From Neoarius graeffei (taxonomy: Eukaryota; Chordata; Actinopteri; Siluriformes; Ariidae), in the NCBI RefSeq assembly GCF_027579695.1, contig NC_083575.1, positions 38,119,154 to 38,183,153 on the forward strand: a stretch of DNA of 64,000 nt. Direction: 5' to 3'. The notes beneath the pieces are model-generated. The model searched no databases. It saw only the letters and a program-made list of their open reading frames with translations, and was not told the origin of the DNA. The position numbers and the translations under genes are program-made. Position 1 is the stretch's first letter. Each line of letters begins with the position of its first letter. Positions 30,617 through 42,884 of the stretch are shown here, in pieces.

Positions 30617-33120
30617 TGAAGGCGGCGGTTAATCCTCGCCTTACCCACTCTTTAATTTTGGGGACTGATTGGCTGGGATTTCAGGGTTTAATGACGCGCC
30701 TAGTAAAGAGTGGGTCCTGCCATTTGACAGGGGGAGGTCCCGGTGTCGCTTTGGCTGGAGCTGCTGTCACAGAGCCGTCTACGTCATCTCCGCGACAGAG
30801 TGAGGAGCCGCCGGCTCCTCCTCTTTCTGTTGGGGAATCCCTCGCGGATTTCCCATTAGAACAATCGCGAGACGAGACTCTGCGACATGCGTTTGACCAA
30901 GTGAGAGTAATCGATGGTCAAACGCTCCAGCCGAACACCACCCCGTCCTTCCCCTATTTTTCTATTATGAAGGATAGATTATACCGAGTGACACAGGACA
31001 CTCAGACGAAAGAGCGAGTCACACAGCTGTTAATTCCAAAGAGCCGCCGGGAATTGGTATTTCAGGCGGCTCACTTTAATCCCATGGCTGGACACCTAGG
31101 ACAGGATAAGACACTAGCCCGGATAATGGCCCGATTCTATTGGCCGGGGATTCGCGGCGATGTCTGTAAGTGGTGTACGCCGTGCCGCGAATGCCAGTTA
31201 GTAAATCCAGCGGCCATTCCAAAAGCGCCTTTGCGCCCCCTACCATTAATCGAGACCCCGTTCGAAAGAATTGGGATGGATCTCATCAGGCCATTAGATC
31301 GGTCAACATGAGGGTACTGCTTTATATTGGTTCTGGTGGACTATGCAACGCGATACCCGGAAGCGGTGCCTCTTCGCAATATCTCAGCACGCAGTATTGC
31401 GGAGGCCCTCTTCCACGTCATCTCCTGGGTTGGAATCCCGAAAGAGATTCTGACTGACCAAGGCACCTTGTTTATGTCACAAACACTGAGCAAACTGTAT
31501 GGGCTATTAGGTATTAAGCTGATCCGCACCAGCGTTTATCACCCACAAACGGACGGTTTAGCTGAATGGTTCAATCGCACCCTCAAGAATATAATTAAAA
31601 AATTCGTAAGTGAGGACGCACGTAACTGGGATAAATGGCTCGAACCCTTGTTATTTGCAGTGCGAGAGGTCCCCCAAGCCTCCACGGGGTTTTCCCCATT
31701 TGAATTGTTATACGGGCGTAAGCCGCGCGGCATTTTAGATGTGCTGCGGGAAAATTGGGAGGAGGGACCTTCACAGAGTAAAAACGAAATTCAGTACGTT
31801 ATGGACCTGCGCGCAAAACTCCACACGCTCACCCACCTAACTCAGGAGAATTTGCGGCAGGCCCAGGAATGGCAAGCCCGCCTGTACAACAAGGGCACGT
31901 GCCTTAGAGAGTTCACTCTGGGAGATAAGGTACTCGTACTGTTGCCCACGTTGAGCTCCAAATTAATCGCCAAGTGGCAAGGACCCTTTGAGGTCACACG
32001 GCGAGTCGGGGACGTCGACTATGAGGTAAGGCAAACGGACAGGGAGGGGGCGCTACAGATCTACCACCTCAATCTGCTTAAACTCTGGAATGAGGAGGTC
32101 CCCGTGGCGTTGGTGTCGGTAGTTCCGGAGAAGGCGGAGCTGGGGCCGGAGGTTCAAAAAGGGACATTGGCATCACGTACCTCTCCGGTCCCCTGTGGAG
32201 ACCACCTCTCCCCGACCCAACTCACGGAGGTCGCCCAGTTGCAGGCCGAGTTTTCAGATGTGTTCTCGCCCCTGCCCGGTCGCACTAACCTCATAGAACA
32301 CCACATAGAGACGCCCCCGAGGGTGGTAGTGCGTAGCCGCCCTTACAGGCTACCCGAACACAAAAAAAAGGTGGTTTGGGAAGAACTTCAGACCATGCTC
32401 GAAATGGGCATCGTCGAGGAGTCCCACAGTGACTGGAGCAGCCCGGTGGTCTTGGTACCCAAGGCCGACGGGTCGGTCCGGTTCTGTGTGGACTATAGAA
32501 AAGTCAACGCGGTGTCTAAATTCAACGCGTACCCAATGCCTCATATTGACGAGCTGCTCGATCGACTAGGCACGGCTCGCTTTTACTCAACACTGGATTT
32601 GACGAAGGGATGTTGGCAGATCCACTTGACTCCATTATCCCGGGAGAAAACGGCCTTTTCCACATCGTTCGGCTTACACCAATTCGTCACACTTCCGTTT
32701 GGGCTGTTTGGGGCACCCGCTACGTTTCAGCGGCTGATGGACAGGGTCCTCCGGCCCCACGCCACCTATGCGGCCGCATATCTGGATGACATTATCATTT
32801 ATAGTAACGACTGGCAGCAGCACCTGCAACACCTGAGGGCTGTCCTTAGATCGCTGAGGCGGGCGGGTCTCACTGCCAACCCGAAGAAGTGTGCGATTGG
32901 GCGGGTGGAAGTACGGTATCTGGGCTTCCACTTGGGCAACGGGCAGGTGCGTCCCCAAATTAATAAGACAGCAGCGATTGCGGCCTGCCTGAGGCCCAAG
33001 ACCAAAAAGGGGGTGAGACAGTTCCTGGTAGACTATCGTAGGTTTATGCCTAATTATTCGGACATCACCAGCCCGCTGACTGACCTCACTAAAAAGGGGG
33101 CGCCAGATCCGGTCCAGTGA
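30617..33120 (+). pseudogene. Gypsy pol: integrase then reverse transcriptase
   Basis: One frame runs through this region, broken by TGA at 31309-31311 and TGA at 33118-33120. Integrase begins with the H2C2 zinc finger (HFNPMAGHLGQDK near 31074, then CTPCREC near 31178). The DDE core follows: GMDLIRPLD near 31273, ILTDQGTLF near 31447 and HPQTDGLAEWFNRTL near 31541. The GPY/F-like region WQGPFEVTRRVG starts near 31975. Reverse transcriptase follows: VRFCVDYRKVN near 32476, FYSTLDLTKGCWQI near 32581, LPFGLFGAPATFQRL near 32692 and the catalytic YLDD at 32779-32790. The second stop replaces a Trp codon still intact in copy 1 (2766-2771 region). A short in-frame deletion near 33028 removes part of the LGLAGYYRRF motif. 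Copy 1 keeps that motif, so the lesions are private to this copy. Confidence 0.9.
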
Positions 33121-33162
33121 ACGGAGCAGTGCCAGCGGGCTTTCTCTGAGGTAAAGGCTGCA

Positions 33163-33609
33163 TTGTGTGGGGGGCCACTTTTACACTCCCCTGACTTCTC
33201 TCTCCCTTTTGTGTTGCAGACCGACGCGTCGGACAGAGGGCTGGGGGCGGTGTTGTCCCAGGAGGTGGAGGGGGAGGACCGCCCCATCCTGTATATTAGT
33301 AGGAAGCTGTCGGTGCGTGAGGGGCGCTACAGCACTATTGAGAAGGAATGCCTGGCGATCAAGTGGGCGGTCCTCGCCCTCCGTTACTACCTGCTGGGGC
33401 GCCCTTTCACCCTCTGTTCGGACCACGTGCCCCTCCAGTGGCTCCACCGCATGAAAGATGCCAATGCGCGGATCACCCGTTGGTATCTGGCACTCCAACC
33501 CTTCAATTTCAAGGTGGTCCACAGGCCGGGGGCGCAGATGGTCGTGGCGGATTTCCTCTCCCATCAAGGGTGGGGAGTCGGCTGCGGGCCGGACGGGCGC
33601 CCGGCCTGA
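33163..33609 (+). pseudogene. Gypsy RNase H (copy 2)
   Basis: It lies in the same frame as the upstream pol segment, separated from it only by the stop at 33118. Landmarks are LQTDASDRGLGAVLSQE (33218 on), YSTIEKECLAIKWAV (33330 on), LCSDHVPLQWLHR (33414 on) and ADFLSHQ (33550). It ends at TGA 33607-33609. The domain would degrade the RNA strand during reverse transcription. Confidence 0.88.
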
Positions 33610-33626
33610 GTCGGGCAGTGGGGGTA
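33610..33626 (+). other. Probable polypurine-tract region
   Basis: The G-rich stretch GGGCAGTGGGGGTA directly before the 3' LTR is the position of a plus-strand primer. It is less purine-pure than usual. Confidence 0.45.
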
Positions 33627-33944
33627 TGTGGCAGCGGGGGCGTGGTCAAGCACCAGTCTGTGACAGGAGGGCGGAGCCAGGGAAGGTGAGTGGCAGAATC
33701 ACTACACCTGACTGTAATTAACCTGTGTTTTGTGTGTCTTCCCAGTAACCGTGCCCTATTTAAGGAGGCAGAGGGAGAGCAGAGGAGAGCTCATCCTGGG
33801 ACAAGAACACAGCGTGTGTGTGTTTCTCTAACAGAATAAAACTAGGCTGTTATACTGAAAAGTCTGGCAATAAAAAGCCTATTAGTACCTGAAGCTTTGT
33901 CCTGTCGTCCTCTGTGCTCCACCCACACTTCAGAGAGCTCTACA
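33627..33944 (+). repeat. 3' LTR of gypsy copy 2
   Basis: Same start and end as the 5' LTR. Compared with it there is an extra short GAGAGCAGA-type segment near 33774 and a missing TTTTTG near 33823. Confidence 0.93.
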
Positions 33945-33949
33945 GGTAC

Positions 33950-34838
33950 TTACAAAAGAAGTCACACAGAATTTTGAAGAAGGCTGTTAACAATATGAAT
34001 GAGTGTCTGACAACATGGAAAGGATCTCTTTTGTAAACATCAGAAAACAGCCCTTGTGTGATAATTGACTACAGGCACTGAATGGGGTGCTGTGTCAGAG
34101 ATGGGAAGGTCAAAACAAGGACTATACAAACTGTCATTTTCTACAGTTTCTTTACAGTTATTTAGGTAAACAGATACAGGTGTGTCTCTGTAGGGATCCT
34201 TTCCATGTTGCCAGACACTCATAATAACATTATGAGCCTGTCAGTGGCAAAAGCAAGTTATTTACTTTGGCACGGACCATTTCCATTGTATAGCCTTTTA
34301 TGTGGCTGCCAGTTACAGAGTTCTAATTCAATATTGGCTCGATTTCAAACATTTTTGTCCCTAGTAAATATTTGGACCCAAAGAGATGGGAAAACAAGGC
34401 CCAGGTTAGAAAACACCCCAGAGTTTTCCTTTAAACATTTAAAATTGAGATACTCATCTGTCTCCACTGGTCCCTGACAAAGCATTTGGTATCTGAAGTG
34501 TAGACGTATTCTGATTGTGTCTTACGGTTTAATGATTTAACATTTGAAGATGCTGTCAATTAATTGGCTTACGGTCTTCTGGTATTAAAAAACAACCTCA
34601 GGTAAATGTAATATGGTTTAAGTATACTCAAAAAAGCACTGTGAAGCATGTACTCAAGTACAGTAATGAGAGTACGTGCAGTTTATTATTTTCCACCCCG
34701 ACTACAAACTGCTACTTCTAGAAAGCTGCATTTTCTGTTCATATGTTTGAGAGGGGTTTTTTTTGCTTCATTCTACCAATAAGTAAGTATTCGTTTAATT
34801 AGGAGTAAAAGAAGCTACCAAATCTCTAACAATATATA
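33950..34838. other. No gene recognised
   Basis: AT-rich flank of the gypsy insertion. No supported frame or terminal repeat. Confidence 0.5.
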
Positions 34839-35389
34839 CTCACTGGCTACTTTATTAGGAACTCCCTAACCTGCTGTTTTATGCAGTTATCTAATCAGCC
34901 AATCCCTTGACAGCAGCACAATGCATAAAATAATGCAGATACAAATCAAGAGTTTCAGTTAATGTTCACTTCAAAAATCAGAATGGGACAAATTTGTGAT
35001 TTCTGTGACTTTCACTGTAGCGCGGATGTTGGTGCCAGAGAGACTGGTTTGAGTATTTCAGAAGCTGCTGATCTCCTGGGGTTTTCACACACAACAGTCT
35101 CTAGAGTTTACACAGAATGGTGTGAAAAACAAAAAACACTGAGTGAGTGACAGTTCTATTGGTGGAAACAAACCCCTTGTTGATAAGAGAGGTCAGAGGA
35201 AAATGGCCAGATTGGTTTGAGCTGCCAGGACAGATATAATAACTCATGTAATCACTCTTTACAACCGTGGTGAGCAGAAAAGCATCTCAGCATGCAACAG
35301 CAGAAGATCACATTGGGGTCCACTCCTGTCAGCCAAGAACAGGAATCTTAGAATCAAGAACAAGTTCCTGTTAAAGTGGCCAGTGAGTG
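34839..35389 (+). mobile_element. HTH-fragment Tc1-like MITE
   Basis: The left end CTCACTGGCTACTTTATTAG and the right end GTTAAAGTGGCCAGTGAGTG are inverse and flanked by TA (34837-34838 and 35390-35391). The interior keeps an N-terminal transposase piece, ISEAADLLGFSHTTVSRVYT (about 35058-35117), a helix-turn-helix, and then a stop. The catalytic domain is absent. Relatives are at 22645-23115, 49340-49815 and 62172-63242. Confidence 0.85.
34962..35150 (+). pseudogene. Transposase N-terminal HTH remnant
   Basis: A 62-codon frame with a helix-turn-helix (LSISEAADLLGFSHTTVSR) and EWCEKQKTLSE. It ends at TGA 35148-35150 where the relative at 49345-49782 reads on. It lacks all catalytic motifs. 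Confidence 0.7.
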
Positions 35390-35505
35390 TAATATATCTT
35401 TACACGGTAGGATATACCGCAGCCACCGCACCTGGCAGGCATTAAGGCCTGCTCCTTCTGTGGAAGAACAAGTTCCTGTTAAAGTGGCCAGTGAGTGTAA
35501 TATAT
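35357..35505 (+). repeat. Direct duplication of the MITE right end
   Basis: About 41 bp starting AAGAACAAGTTCCTGTTAAA occur at 35357-35397 and again at 35465-35505, separated by 67 bp that contain TACCGCAGCCACCGCACCTG. Confidence 0.9.
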
Positions 35506-35614
35506 TATAATGTGAATATTAATTCTTTAAGGGAAATGTCATTTTAAATACAATTACATGAACTCTTCCAGGGGCAACTAATTATAGTTAGTGATAATAT
35601 GGTTCTCATTATTA

Positions 35615-37161
35615 CAACCCCAATTCCAAGAAAGTTGGGACACTGTGTAAAACATAAATAAAAACAGAATGTGAAGATTTGCAAATGATGGAAACTCTAT
35701 ATTTCATCGAAAATAGTACTAAGACAACATATCAAATGTTGAAACTGAGAAATTTTATTGTTTTTTGAAAATACATGCTCATTTTGAATTTGATCTCAGC
35801 AACACGTTTCAGAAAAATTGGGACGGGGCAACAAAAGACTGAAAAAGTTGTGTAATGCTAAAAATAAACTAATTTGGTTAATTGGCAACAGGTCAGTAAC
35901 AGGACCGGGTATAAAAAGAGCATCCCAGAGAGGCTGAGTCTCTCAGAAGTAAAGATGGGGAGGGGTTCACCCCTCTGTGAAAGACTGCGTGGGCAAGCAG
36001 TGCAACAATTTAAGAATAACGTTGCTCAACATAAAATAGTAAAGAATTTGGGGATCGCATCATCTGTGGTACATAATATCATTAAAAGATTCAGAGAATC
36101 TGTAGAAATCTCTGTATGCAAGAGACAAGGCTGAAAACTGACATTGGATGCCTGTGATATTCAGGCTCTCAGGCGACAATGCATTAAAAGCAGACATGTG
36201 TCTGTAGTGGAAATCACTGTATGGGCTCAGGAACACTTCAGAAATCCATCATCTGTGAAAACAGTTCATTACTGCATCCACAAATGCAAGTTAAAACCAT
36301 ATATAAATAGTATCCAGAAACACCGCCACCTTCTCTGGGTCCGAGCTCATTTACGATGGACTGAGGCAAAGTGAAAAACTGTCCCAAGGTCTGATGAATC
36401 AAAAGTAGAAATTATTTTTAGAAATCATGGATACCACGTCCTCCAGGCTAAAGAGGAGAGGGACCATCCAGCTTGTTATCAGTGCACAGTTCAAAAGCCA
36501 GCATCTGTAATGGTATGAGGGTGCATTACTGCACATGACATGGGTAGCTTTTACAATCGGGAAGGCATCATTAATGCTGAATGATATATACACGTTTCAG
36601 AGCAATACACTGCCATCCAGACAAAATCTTTTTCAGGGCAGGCCTTCCTTCTTTCAGCAAGACAATGCCAAACTGCTTTCTGCACATATTAAAACTGCAT
36701 GGCTCCATAGTAGAAGAGTCCGGGTGCTAAACTGGCCTGCCTACAGTCCAGACCTGTCTCCCATTTAAAACATTTGGTGAATTATGAAGTGCAAAATACG
36801 ACAAAGGAGACCCCAAACCGTTGATCAACTGAAATTGTATATCAGGCAACGGTTCTCTTTCAAAACTACAGCAATTGGTCTCTTCAGTTCCCAAACGTTT
36901 ACAAAGTGTTGCTAAAAGTAGAGGTGATGCAATACAGTGTTAAACATGCCCCTGTCCCAACTTTTTTGAAATGTGTCGCTGGCATCAAATTCAAAATGAG
37001 CATGTATTTTTCAAAAAACAATAAACTTTCTCAGTTTCATCATTTGATATGTTGTCTTTGTACTATTTTCCATGAAATATAGGGTTTCCATGATTTGCAA
37101 ATTATCGCATTCTGTTTTTATTTACAGTTTACACAGTGTCCCAACTTTTTTGGAATTGAGG

Positions 37162-37164
<3 letters not shown>
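35615..37164 (+). mobile_element. Tc1-like transposon, degraded relative of 11782-13386
   Basis: The left end CAACCCCAATTCCAAGAAAG and the right end AACTTTTTTGGAATTGAGGT are inverse, with TA at 35613-35614 and near 37165. Layout and inner repeats match the intact element, but the TIR bases differ (for example CACTGTGTAAA in place of AAAGTACAAA), so it is a sister subfamily. Confidence 0.87.
35955..36943 (+). pseudogene. Tc1 transposase pseudogene
   Basis: Pieces of one transposase lie in shifting frames. The start is MGRGSPLCERLRGQAVQQF at 35955, followed by the HTH region to 36134 and a stop at 36132. Further pieces are MDACDIQALRRQCIK (36144 on) and FQQDNAKLLSAHI (about 36652). The last piece is VLNWPAYSPDLSPI (about 36724), where the catalytic Glu codon is TAA. 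Several stops and at least one frameshift make it inactive. Confidence 0.85.

Positions 37165-37218
<54 letters not shown>
37165..37218. repeat. (TTA)n microsatellite
   Basis: About 18 TTA/TAT units directly after the degraded Tc1 element. Confidence 0.95.
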
Positions 37219-37680
37219 CAATACATTACAAAACATCATTGGTTATAGTAAAAAATTCTATGGGTTTTACTAGCCACTTTAAAATCTAATTTTATTTTGG
37301 TAGGTAGAAAAAGATTAGTGAGCTAGCTTAGCATAATAACGTGAAAAATCCAGTGTGGAATAACCAGCTACTAACTGCCAGCCCACAAACCAAGCTGGTT
37401 AGACTGGTATACCAGAGTTTTACCAGCTGTTAAGTGGTGATAATGGGAAGCAGTTTCAGATGGAATCAGTAGACAGGTTATTAAAGAAAATACTGCAACT
37501 CATTGATCAATTTTGTCAAGCAATAAGGAAAATAACTGACCAGTTCCACAACAAAACTCTGTCCAAAATAACACTTTTGTGGCAACGCAATTGATAATGA
37601 GAATAATGTTTTACATTTTCATTAGAAAATTAATTATACAAAAATTATAATTAAGCTAATACTATTGATAAAAGAAAATC

Positions 37681-37682
<2 letters not shown>
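37219..37682. other. No gene recognised
   Basis: AT-rich spacer, nothing supported. Confidence 0.5.
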
Positions 37683-37760
<78 letters not shown>

Positions 37761-37768
37761 TTTTTTTT
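37683..37768. repeat. (TA)n microsatellite followed by a T-run
   Basis: About 29 TA units followed by 27 T. Confidence 0.95.
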
Positions 37769-38432
37769 AAGTCAGAAGCACAGCCCAATAATTAAGCATT
37801 ACATTAATTATTGTTAACTGATGCTATATGGTATAAAATACAGATCAAATGTACTGTAGCTAGCTAAAATGTCAAGCTATGTTAGCTACCCCAGTGAATA
37901 TCATTATCTGACAACCATTTCATCAGTGTTGACTCACATTTCTGTCAGCCTGTATACAACGATTAGCTTACAGATGTTGTTTCCACAAATATGAGTATTA
38001 TTTGGGAACAGGAGTTTCAGACACTGACAGGACATACCAGGGCATTAGGCTACTAGCTAGCATTCCACACAGCATCCATTTTAGCAGCCAGCTAGTTTAT
38101 AGCAGCGTAGCAGGAAGACTGTTCATTTCACTTCCTCGTTAACAAGCTCATTTTGACTCTAACTCACAGATGAACTGCGTTCAATTTAACACTCCACCAA
38201 CATTAATCTGTAAAAACTGATTACTGAAATTCCACATCCTGTTGACTTCATTTACTTGTTCAACATCTGGGAAACACCTACATGATTAAGAAATGACTAC
38301 TTTTTGAGAAACACCCACTATTTGTCTGAAAAGACTCTATAACAGAATTGGCCAAAACATGCTTATAGTTGACAAGATAGGCCATATCAAATCTCACCAA
38401 AAAGTTGGGTTGCATTGTCGAAAGTCAATAGG
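37769..38432. other. No gene recognised
   Basis: No frame or repeat with clear ends. Confidence 0.5.
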
Positions 38433-38434
38433 TA

Positions 38435-38674
38435 CACTGTCAGAAATAGGGGTACAGTAGGAGTCTATTTCTGTCACCCAAGGTACAATCTACACTAATG
38501 TACCCCGTAGGGCTTATTATTGGACCTCAAGGTAACTATGTGTACTCTTTTTAGGGCCTAAAAGGCACATATATGTTCCCAAGCAGTATACAAGGGTACC
38601 TTAGAGGGTACTGCCCCAGTGACAAGCTGTTGTACCCCTACAGGTACAATAATGTACTTTATTTTCTGAGAGTG
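38435..38674. mobile_element. MITE, CACTSTCAGAAA family, copy 1
   Basis: The left end CACTGTCAGAAATAGGGGTA and the right end ATTTTCTGAGAGTG are inverse, with TA at the left flank. It is rich in GGTAC and GTACC motifs. A paralogue at 50442-50672 is about 80 percent alike by eye. Confidence 0.8.
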
Positions 38675-38700
38675 CATGATGTCACTGCCTGCACAAATAC

Positions 38701-38702
<2 letters not shown>

Positions 38703-38744
<42 letters not shown>
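38703..38744. repeat. (CT)n microsatellite
   Basis: About 20 pure CT units. Confidence 0.95.
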
Positions 38745-38750
<6 letters not shown>

Positions 38751-38918
38751 ACACACACGCTCCTCATCTGATAAGGTAGTGAGTTTGTGTTACCTCTTTA
38801 AAGGGCGCATGCCATACACTTTTCAATTATTTTATATTTTTCCCAGAGATGCTTTTATAAAGTTTGATTTAAGAATATAAATTTTAAAATATATATCATT
38901 TTTGTTTAAAATATATAT

Positions 38919-39279
38919 CTCATCTCATTATCTCTAGCCGCTTTATCCTGTTCTACAGGGTCGCAGGCAAGCTGGAGCCTATCCCAGCTGACTACGGGCG
39001 AAAGGCGGGGTACACCCTGGACAAGTCGCCAGGTCATCACAGGGCTGACACATAGACACAGACAACCATTCACACTCATGGTCAATTTAGAGTCACCAGT
39101 TAACCTAACCTGCATGTCTTTGGACTGTGGGGGAAACCGGAGCACCCGGAGGAAACCCACGCGGACACGGGGAGAACATGCAAACTCCACACAGAAAGGC
39201 CCTTGCCGGCCACAGGGCTCGAACCCGGACCTTCTTGCTGTGAGGCGACAGCGCTAACCACTACACCACCGTGCCGCCC
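38919..39279 (-). mobile_element. tRNA-headed SINE, copy f
   Basis: Same family as copy b, reversed. The flanks TTAAAATATATAT and TTAAAGTATATAT form a 13-bp duplication with one change. Confidence 0.9.
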
Positions 39280-39292
39280 TTAAAGTATATAT

Positions 39293-42200
39293 TTATATTC
39301 TTAATGTTTTATATCTTACAGTTTTAATATTTTCCTTTTATCTGAATGTATTTTTTTTCTGGAATGTGTTTTATCTTCTTTTATTCCTCTGTTGATTCTG
39401 CCTGTCATGATGCAAAGCACTTTGAAAATCACTATACAAAAAAAGGTATTATTTTTGTTATTATACATATAAATAGCTTCATTCTGATTGGCTAACACCT
39501 TTAAACGAGAACTCTGTAAGCCACACCCATGAAATTAGTGGTGTGTGGTTTGCTAACGTCATTCTTTTTGAACGACTCTTTTTAGTGAGTTTTTTGTACC
39601 AGTTCATCAGTACAACTGCATGCAGTAGAGATAATACTGTGGGATAATAGCAATCAATAAAGCATAAGAAACTGTGGACTAATATGGATTCTTAATTAGG
39701 AAAATACTCGGGTCAGTTTCTTAAAACATTCAAAAGAATCGGTTCACTAAGATGAATCGAAATCCCCACCTCTACAAAGAATAGTTTTGCTATGGTTTTC
39801 CCGTTTCTGTTTTTATGATGACACCCAGATGCTTGAGTACATAAGGAACAAATATTCCTGAAACTGTACAGATATAATATTTACATAGCTTGCATGGCTC
39901 ATCACATCCTCAACATTGAGCAAGCAACCTTGCCATGCTAACCTGAACTCGCAACAACTAACTCCCTGAAGTGCCTGAACACTTTAATTTTTTAGCAATT
40001 TTGAACATTTTATTTATGGTTTATGGACTGGCGGTCAACTCCAACAGAGCTCCATCTTTCAGTATCAGCTTTGTAACCCCAGTCCTTCTAGGTAGATAGC
40101 TCCTACCCATCTTCTTGATTCAGATTGCAATGGGTGGTCATATGTTAATGAAGGAAGGTTCTACATTGGAAACTTACACTTTTGTAACTGGCCTGTTCTC
40201 TCTGACTATTTTCTTTCAATGGCCATTACAGACTGGGAAGGTAACAGTCTACTTTGAATGCCCCAGTACGTCCCCAGTTCACATCAGCACATCTTACTAC
40301 AACAACAACTACAACAACAACAGCAACAAATCCACGGCATGTCCCTTTTAATGCAAAATGAAAAATGCTGTAAACTGTCAGCACTGGAAATCACCTTGAT
40401 GAATATAACATGCTGTTATACGACAGGAACTCAGTTCAACTGAGAAGTGCCAAAGCCCTTGACCAGTCATGAAATACTTCATATATTTTTCCAAAAATGA
40501 AAGCAGGGTCATTTTCATAAATAATTTATCCAACACCTAGCTCATAAACACTTGGCAAGCAGAGACAGGAAAAGGCCAGGAATGAGGGAGGAACACTAAA
40601 ACATGGCAGCCAAGCAAAAGCGGTTGTGGCATGTGGCTTTGAAAACATTCACAGGCCAACCAATTTGGAGTATTATCTGGGGGAAATCTCCACCTTTCAT
40701 TTCCGCTAAACCCTGCGCAGGTCAGGTGCGTGGCCATGTCTGCACCCTGAACACATTAAAATCATGTGACGAGAGGATGAGATGAGTCTTGAGCCCTTGG
40801 GAATTGTCACTTGACTTATTTGTTAACATCACAAACAAATGGGCCTGGATCTCAAATAAGATTCTTACAAATTGTTATCAGTCTTATGAATGATTTAAGC
40901 TGCTGTCGACCTCCTAGTTTACACCAGCCTTAAACCCTTGTAACGTTTCATACAAGTCAGCATGTAATCAGGAGACCATGAATGGTAATGCTGTTGATAA
41001 TCTTCTCGTTCAAGCCTAAACACAGACGACACTTTGAGACAACGTTTGTCTGTTTGGATTCTTAAGTAGGTTAAATATTTGAGTAAGTTAAAGGGGCTTA
41101 TGTAGGTTTCTCTATTACGTTATAGGCCCGCGAAGAGTTATACTGTATGAGCTTCAGCTTTGAAATCTAGGTCAATATGGTATACTTTTTAGTGCAATAA
41201 AACATTGACTGGAACAACGTTTTAGGAGCTTTGCGGGAACCTTTTGTGTAATTCTTTGTGGTGTGGTGAAGTTTGAAATGAGTACTATTCTGCTGAGCAG
41301 AGGTTACTTACTTCACTTCAACAAATGAGATGTAATCTGAAACAAGGACAATCAAGGTCAGGTGAATGTGTATGGATGTGAGTCGGCATGTTTATGTTTG
41401 TGACCGACTTTCTCAGCAGGAATGAAGGTGTGGGCAGTAGAAAATGTGGAATATAGATAAGCAAAAATAAACAACGATATGCGTAGATAAGCAGAAAATA
41501 AATAAATAAATAAATAAATTCAAATAATCTGTTCTAAGATTGTGTTTGGCATTATGGGACAGCAATTAATATTCAGCAAAATTAAGAAAATATGTGTGGG
41601 CTTGCATTGTGTGTGTGTTTGTGTGTACATTAAGAGTGTGAGTTGGCTAAGCGTACAGTAGTTCGACAGAGAGGGGACTGTTTACTCGGGAAGAGGTAGT
41701 GTACAGTCACTGTACAAGCACATACACTTACACACACACACAAATAGCCAGTAAGCTCTGCTTCATGAATGACCTGCCTTAGATTCGGCATAAAGACTAT
41801 CTATGTGGCAGCTTGTGCCCTGACTGGTCATGTAACCTGTGAAGGACTCATTGATGAGTCTGTAGCTCTGAATGTAATGCACATACTGGAGAGCACACTG
41901 AACAAACGTCACAGGAAACTATATGGCTTATTTGACTTACTGTATATCAAAGTCATAAATCAACCACGAGCCAAGGATGAATTAGCAATATGATTAGCCG
42001 CAACTGAGCCTCACTACATTCCTGATCGAGCATGGAGCTGGGGAACAAACTCAGAGACTACATCTCTAAAACCTGAAAAGTTTTACATGCTAAACTATAC
42101 CGCCAAGAAATACCTTTTGTATGCCGTTGATACAAGTCTACAAGCATGACCCAAACTAATGAGGCATGCTGTGTTTGTACTCAAAATATAAATCGTATGG

Positions 42201-42884
42201 GCACGAGTCAGAGTGAGTCTGCTTGCTTGCATGAGCTGCTTTAATAGCCTGTTACAAACACACTTAAAGACAGACGTATGTGCGCTTCCATAGTATACTG
42301 CTCTGTTACTGTTTAATACGGGTGTACTAGCATGGTGCATGTGTGTGTTATGATTAGAGCCTGACAGAATAGAAATAGCTTAAAGAAAATGTGGGTAGTA
42401 GTACCTTCTTATGTGTCTGGTTGTGTACATTACTGTGTGTCGGAACGTTTTGGTGTCAGAGCTTGAGGAGTGTACCGACCGGGAGATAGGGGTTTATTTG
42501 TGGGGTGTGTGTGTGTGTGTGTGGTTATAGGTCAGGGTTTATTTAAAGACACCTCTTTTATTGGATCTCTCACAAGGTGTGACCTAGTTTAGCTAGCTGG
42601 GCTTTAAAGGGTGCAAGCTAGGCATTCAAGGGTCGATAAGTAGCAGCCTGTTTATGATTTTCACTCTTTCACGATTACTCAATTGGCCTCAGATAATACA
42701 CCTTATTCCAAAAACTAGTGTCAAATGAATTTTACACATTTTACATCCTTAGCCAAATTGTAATTGATATGCCAGGACTTGCTTTGTGTGAAAAGTTTGC
42801 TTCCGTAGTTTTGTATGCAAATTTTTCTTTAATTAAAGAGTAATGGAAGTTTCTATGTAACTTGTTTGTAAATAAATCTAAATC
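39293..42884. other. No gene recognised
   Basis: About 3.6 kb without a supported exon. It contains a degenerate LINE-like tail near 39415-39450 (AAGCACTTTGAAAATCACTA), an ACAACA-rich run at 40301-40330 and an (AAAT)n run at 41496-41519. Confidence 0.5.

Larger units (their letters stand above)
29020..33944 (+). mobile_element. Full-length Gmr1-like Ty3/gypsy retrotransposon, copy 2
   Basis: Two LTRs (29020-29332 and 33627-33944) start TGTGGCAGCG and end GAGCTCTACA. The element is flanked by the exact 5-bp duplication GGTAC (29015-29019 and 33945-33949). The internal order is gag with a SCAN-like segment, CCHC knuckle, protease, integrase, reverse transcriptase, RNase H. Placing integrase ahead of RT is the copia-like order known in gypsy elements only for the Gmr1 group. 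The LTRs differ by about seven substitutions and two short indels, so the insertion is not very recent. The coding part carries frameshifts and two stops. Confidence 0.93.
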
